Assembly: GCA_017462825.1 (NCBI GenBank)
Contig: JAFTQI010000030.1
Span: 1 to 31,312, forward strand
Direction of reading: 5' to 3'
DNA from: Clostridia bacterium
GTDB taxonomy: Bacteria > Bacillota_A > Clostridia > Christensenellales > Borkfalkiaceae
DNA: 31,312 bases
Of this stretch, positions 31,089 through 31,312 are shown in pieces (within the stretch, counting starts at the first letter, position 1; the number at the start of each line of letters is the position of its first letter). Made by a program: the position numbers and the translations under genes. The notes under the pieces are model-generated. The model made no database searches. It was not told the origin of the DNA and saw only the letters and a list, made by a program, of their open reading frames with translations.

Positions 31089-31312
31089 ATGAAAAAAACA
31101 TGTGTTACTGCATTGTGCGCTTTGGCCTTTTGCGGTTTAGCGGCAACGGGAGTGCGAACCTTACTTGCGAAAGCGGCGGCTTCCGAGCATACCACGGAAA
31201 CTCTGGTTATGGAAAACGGTGCGGCGGTACGATTGGCGGAAAACAGCAACGGACTCCGTTTTTCCGCGGAAATTTCGAAAGCCGAATATAATGCTTTGGT
31301 GGAGGCAGGCGC
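31089..31312 (+). CDS. Secreted surface protein, N-terminal fragment (runs off the window)
   Basis: A new gene starts at ATG 31089 with GGAGAG about 8 bases upstream, and its frame stays open to the last base (74 codons seen). The N-terminus is a classic signal peptide: MKKTCVTALCALAFCG then LAATGVRTLLAKAAA, with a likely cleavage site after the Ala run. The mature start has GAAVRLAENSNGLRF and SAEISKAEYNALVEAG, a pattern I associate with large extracellular repeat proteins of gut Clostridia. The rest lies outside the window. It follows the small gene by 24 bases and is driven by the same promoter. Confidence 0.8.
   Translation, partial: MKKTCVTALCALAFCGLAATGVRTLLAKAAASEHTTETLVMENGAAVRLAENSNGLRFSAEISKAEYNALVEAG

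Noticed and set aside
1..31312. CRISPR arrays, tRNA or rRNA genes, insertion sequences, prophage genes
   Set aside because: I saw no regularly spaced repeats, cloverleaf-like tRNA signatures, transposase motifs or phage structural genes. A very degenerate RNA gene could still be missed by eye.

Overview
The window looks like a chromosomal segment of a Bacillota (Firmicutes) bacterium of the class Clostridia, probably from an animal gut. The evidence is the Firmicutes gene orders (infB-rbfA-nrnA, comEC-holA, cdaA-cdaR, secG-rnr-smpB), sigma-A promoters with near-consensus TATAAT boxes, GGAGG-type ribosome binding sites and many U-tailed hairpin terminators. GC content is moderate, with many NCG codons. 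Intracellular fucosidase, hexosamine-kinase-like and mutarotase genes fit a glycan- or mucin-fed gut lifestyle. A more precise placement (for example Christensenellales) is a guess. I saw no rRNA, tRNA, CRISPR array, insertion sequence or prophage.

Layout. 1-2405: end of the infB operon (IF2 C-terminus, RbfA, NrnA), closed by a terminator. 2406-8260: a 1883-residue helicase-nuclease (DUF4011 / superfamily 1 helicase / restriction-endonuclease-like domain / DUF3320) on its own promoter. 8420-11640: a double-HTH regulator directly upstream of comEC, then holA. 11741-14939: cdaA with a 34-codon cdaR remnant, aspartate kinase and an esterase. 14981-18098: lipoprotein polysaccharide deacetylase (minus), sugar-kinase-like gene, a 29-residue membrane microprotein (minus) and a nitrilase-fold protein lacking its cysteine. 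18167-21141 (minus): smpB, rnr, secG. 21499-24189: a metal-responsive arsR/cadC-cadA operon with promoter and operator visible. 24245-25311: rdgB and a phosphodiesterase. 25389-26270 (minus): LacX-type mutarotase. 26485-28140: Na/Pi cotransporter. 28314-29540: GH29 fucosidase. 29631-30434: DUF4097 exported protein. 30481-31312: an XRE repressor facing a perfect-consensus promoter flanked by two near-identical operator-like repeats. That promoter drives a 40-residue peptide gene and the start of a secreted surface protein.

How the parts work together. Most genes are housekeeping: translation initiation and ribosome maturation, replication clamp loading, c-di-AMP signalling, trans-translation and RNA decay, nucleotide pool cleaning, metal efflux. 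The accessory parts are the giant helicase-nuclease (a candidate genome-defence or DNA-processing protein), the two XRE regulators, several membrane or short proteins missed by length cut-offs, and the switch-like locus at the right edge. The right-edge locus is the best candidate for an undescribed regulated system. It combines a repressor, a strong divergent promoter, paired operators, an A8 tract at the start of a small peptide gene, and a signal-peptide surface protein that runs off the window.
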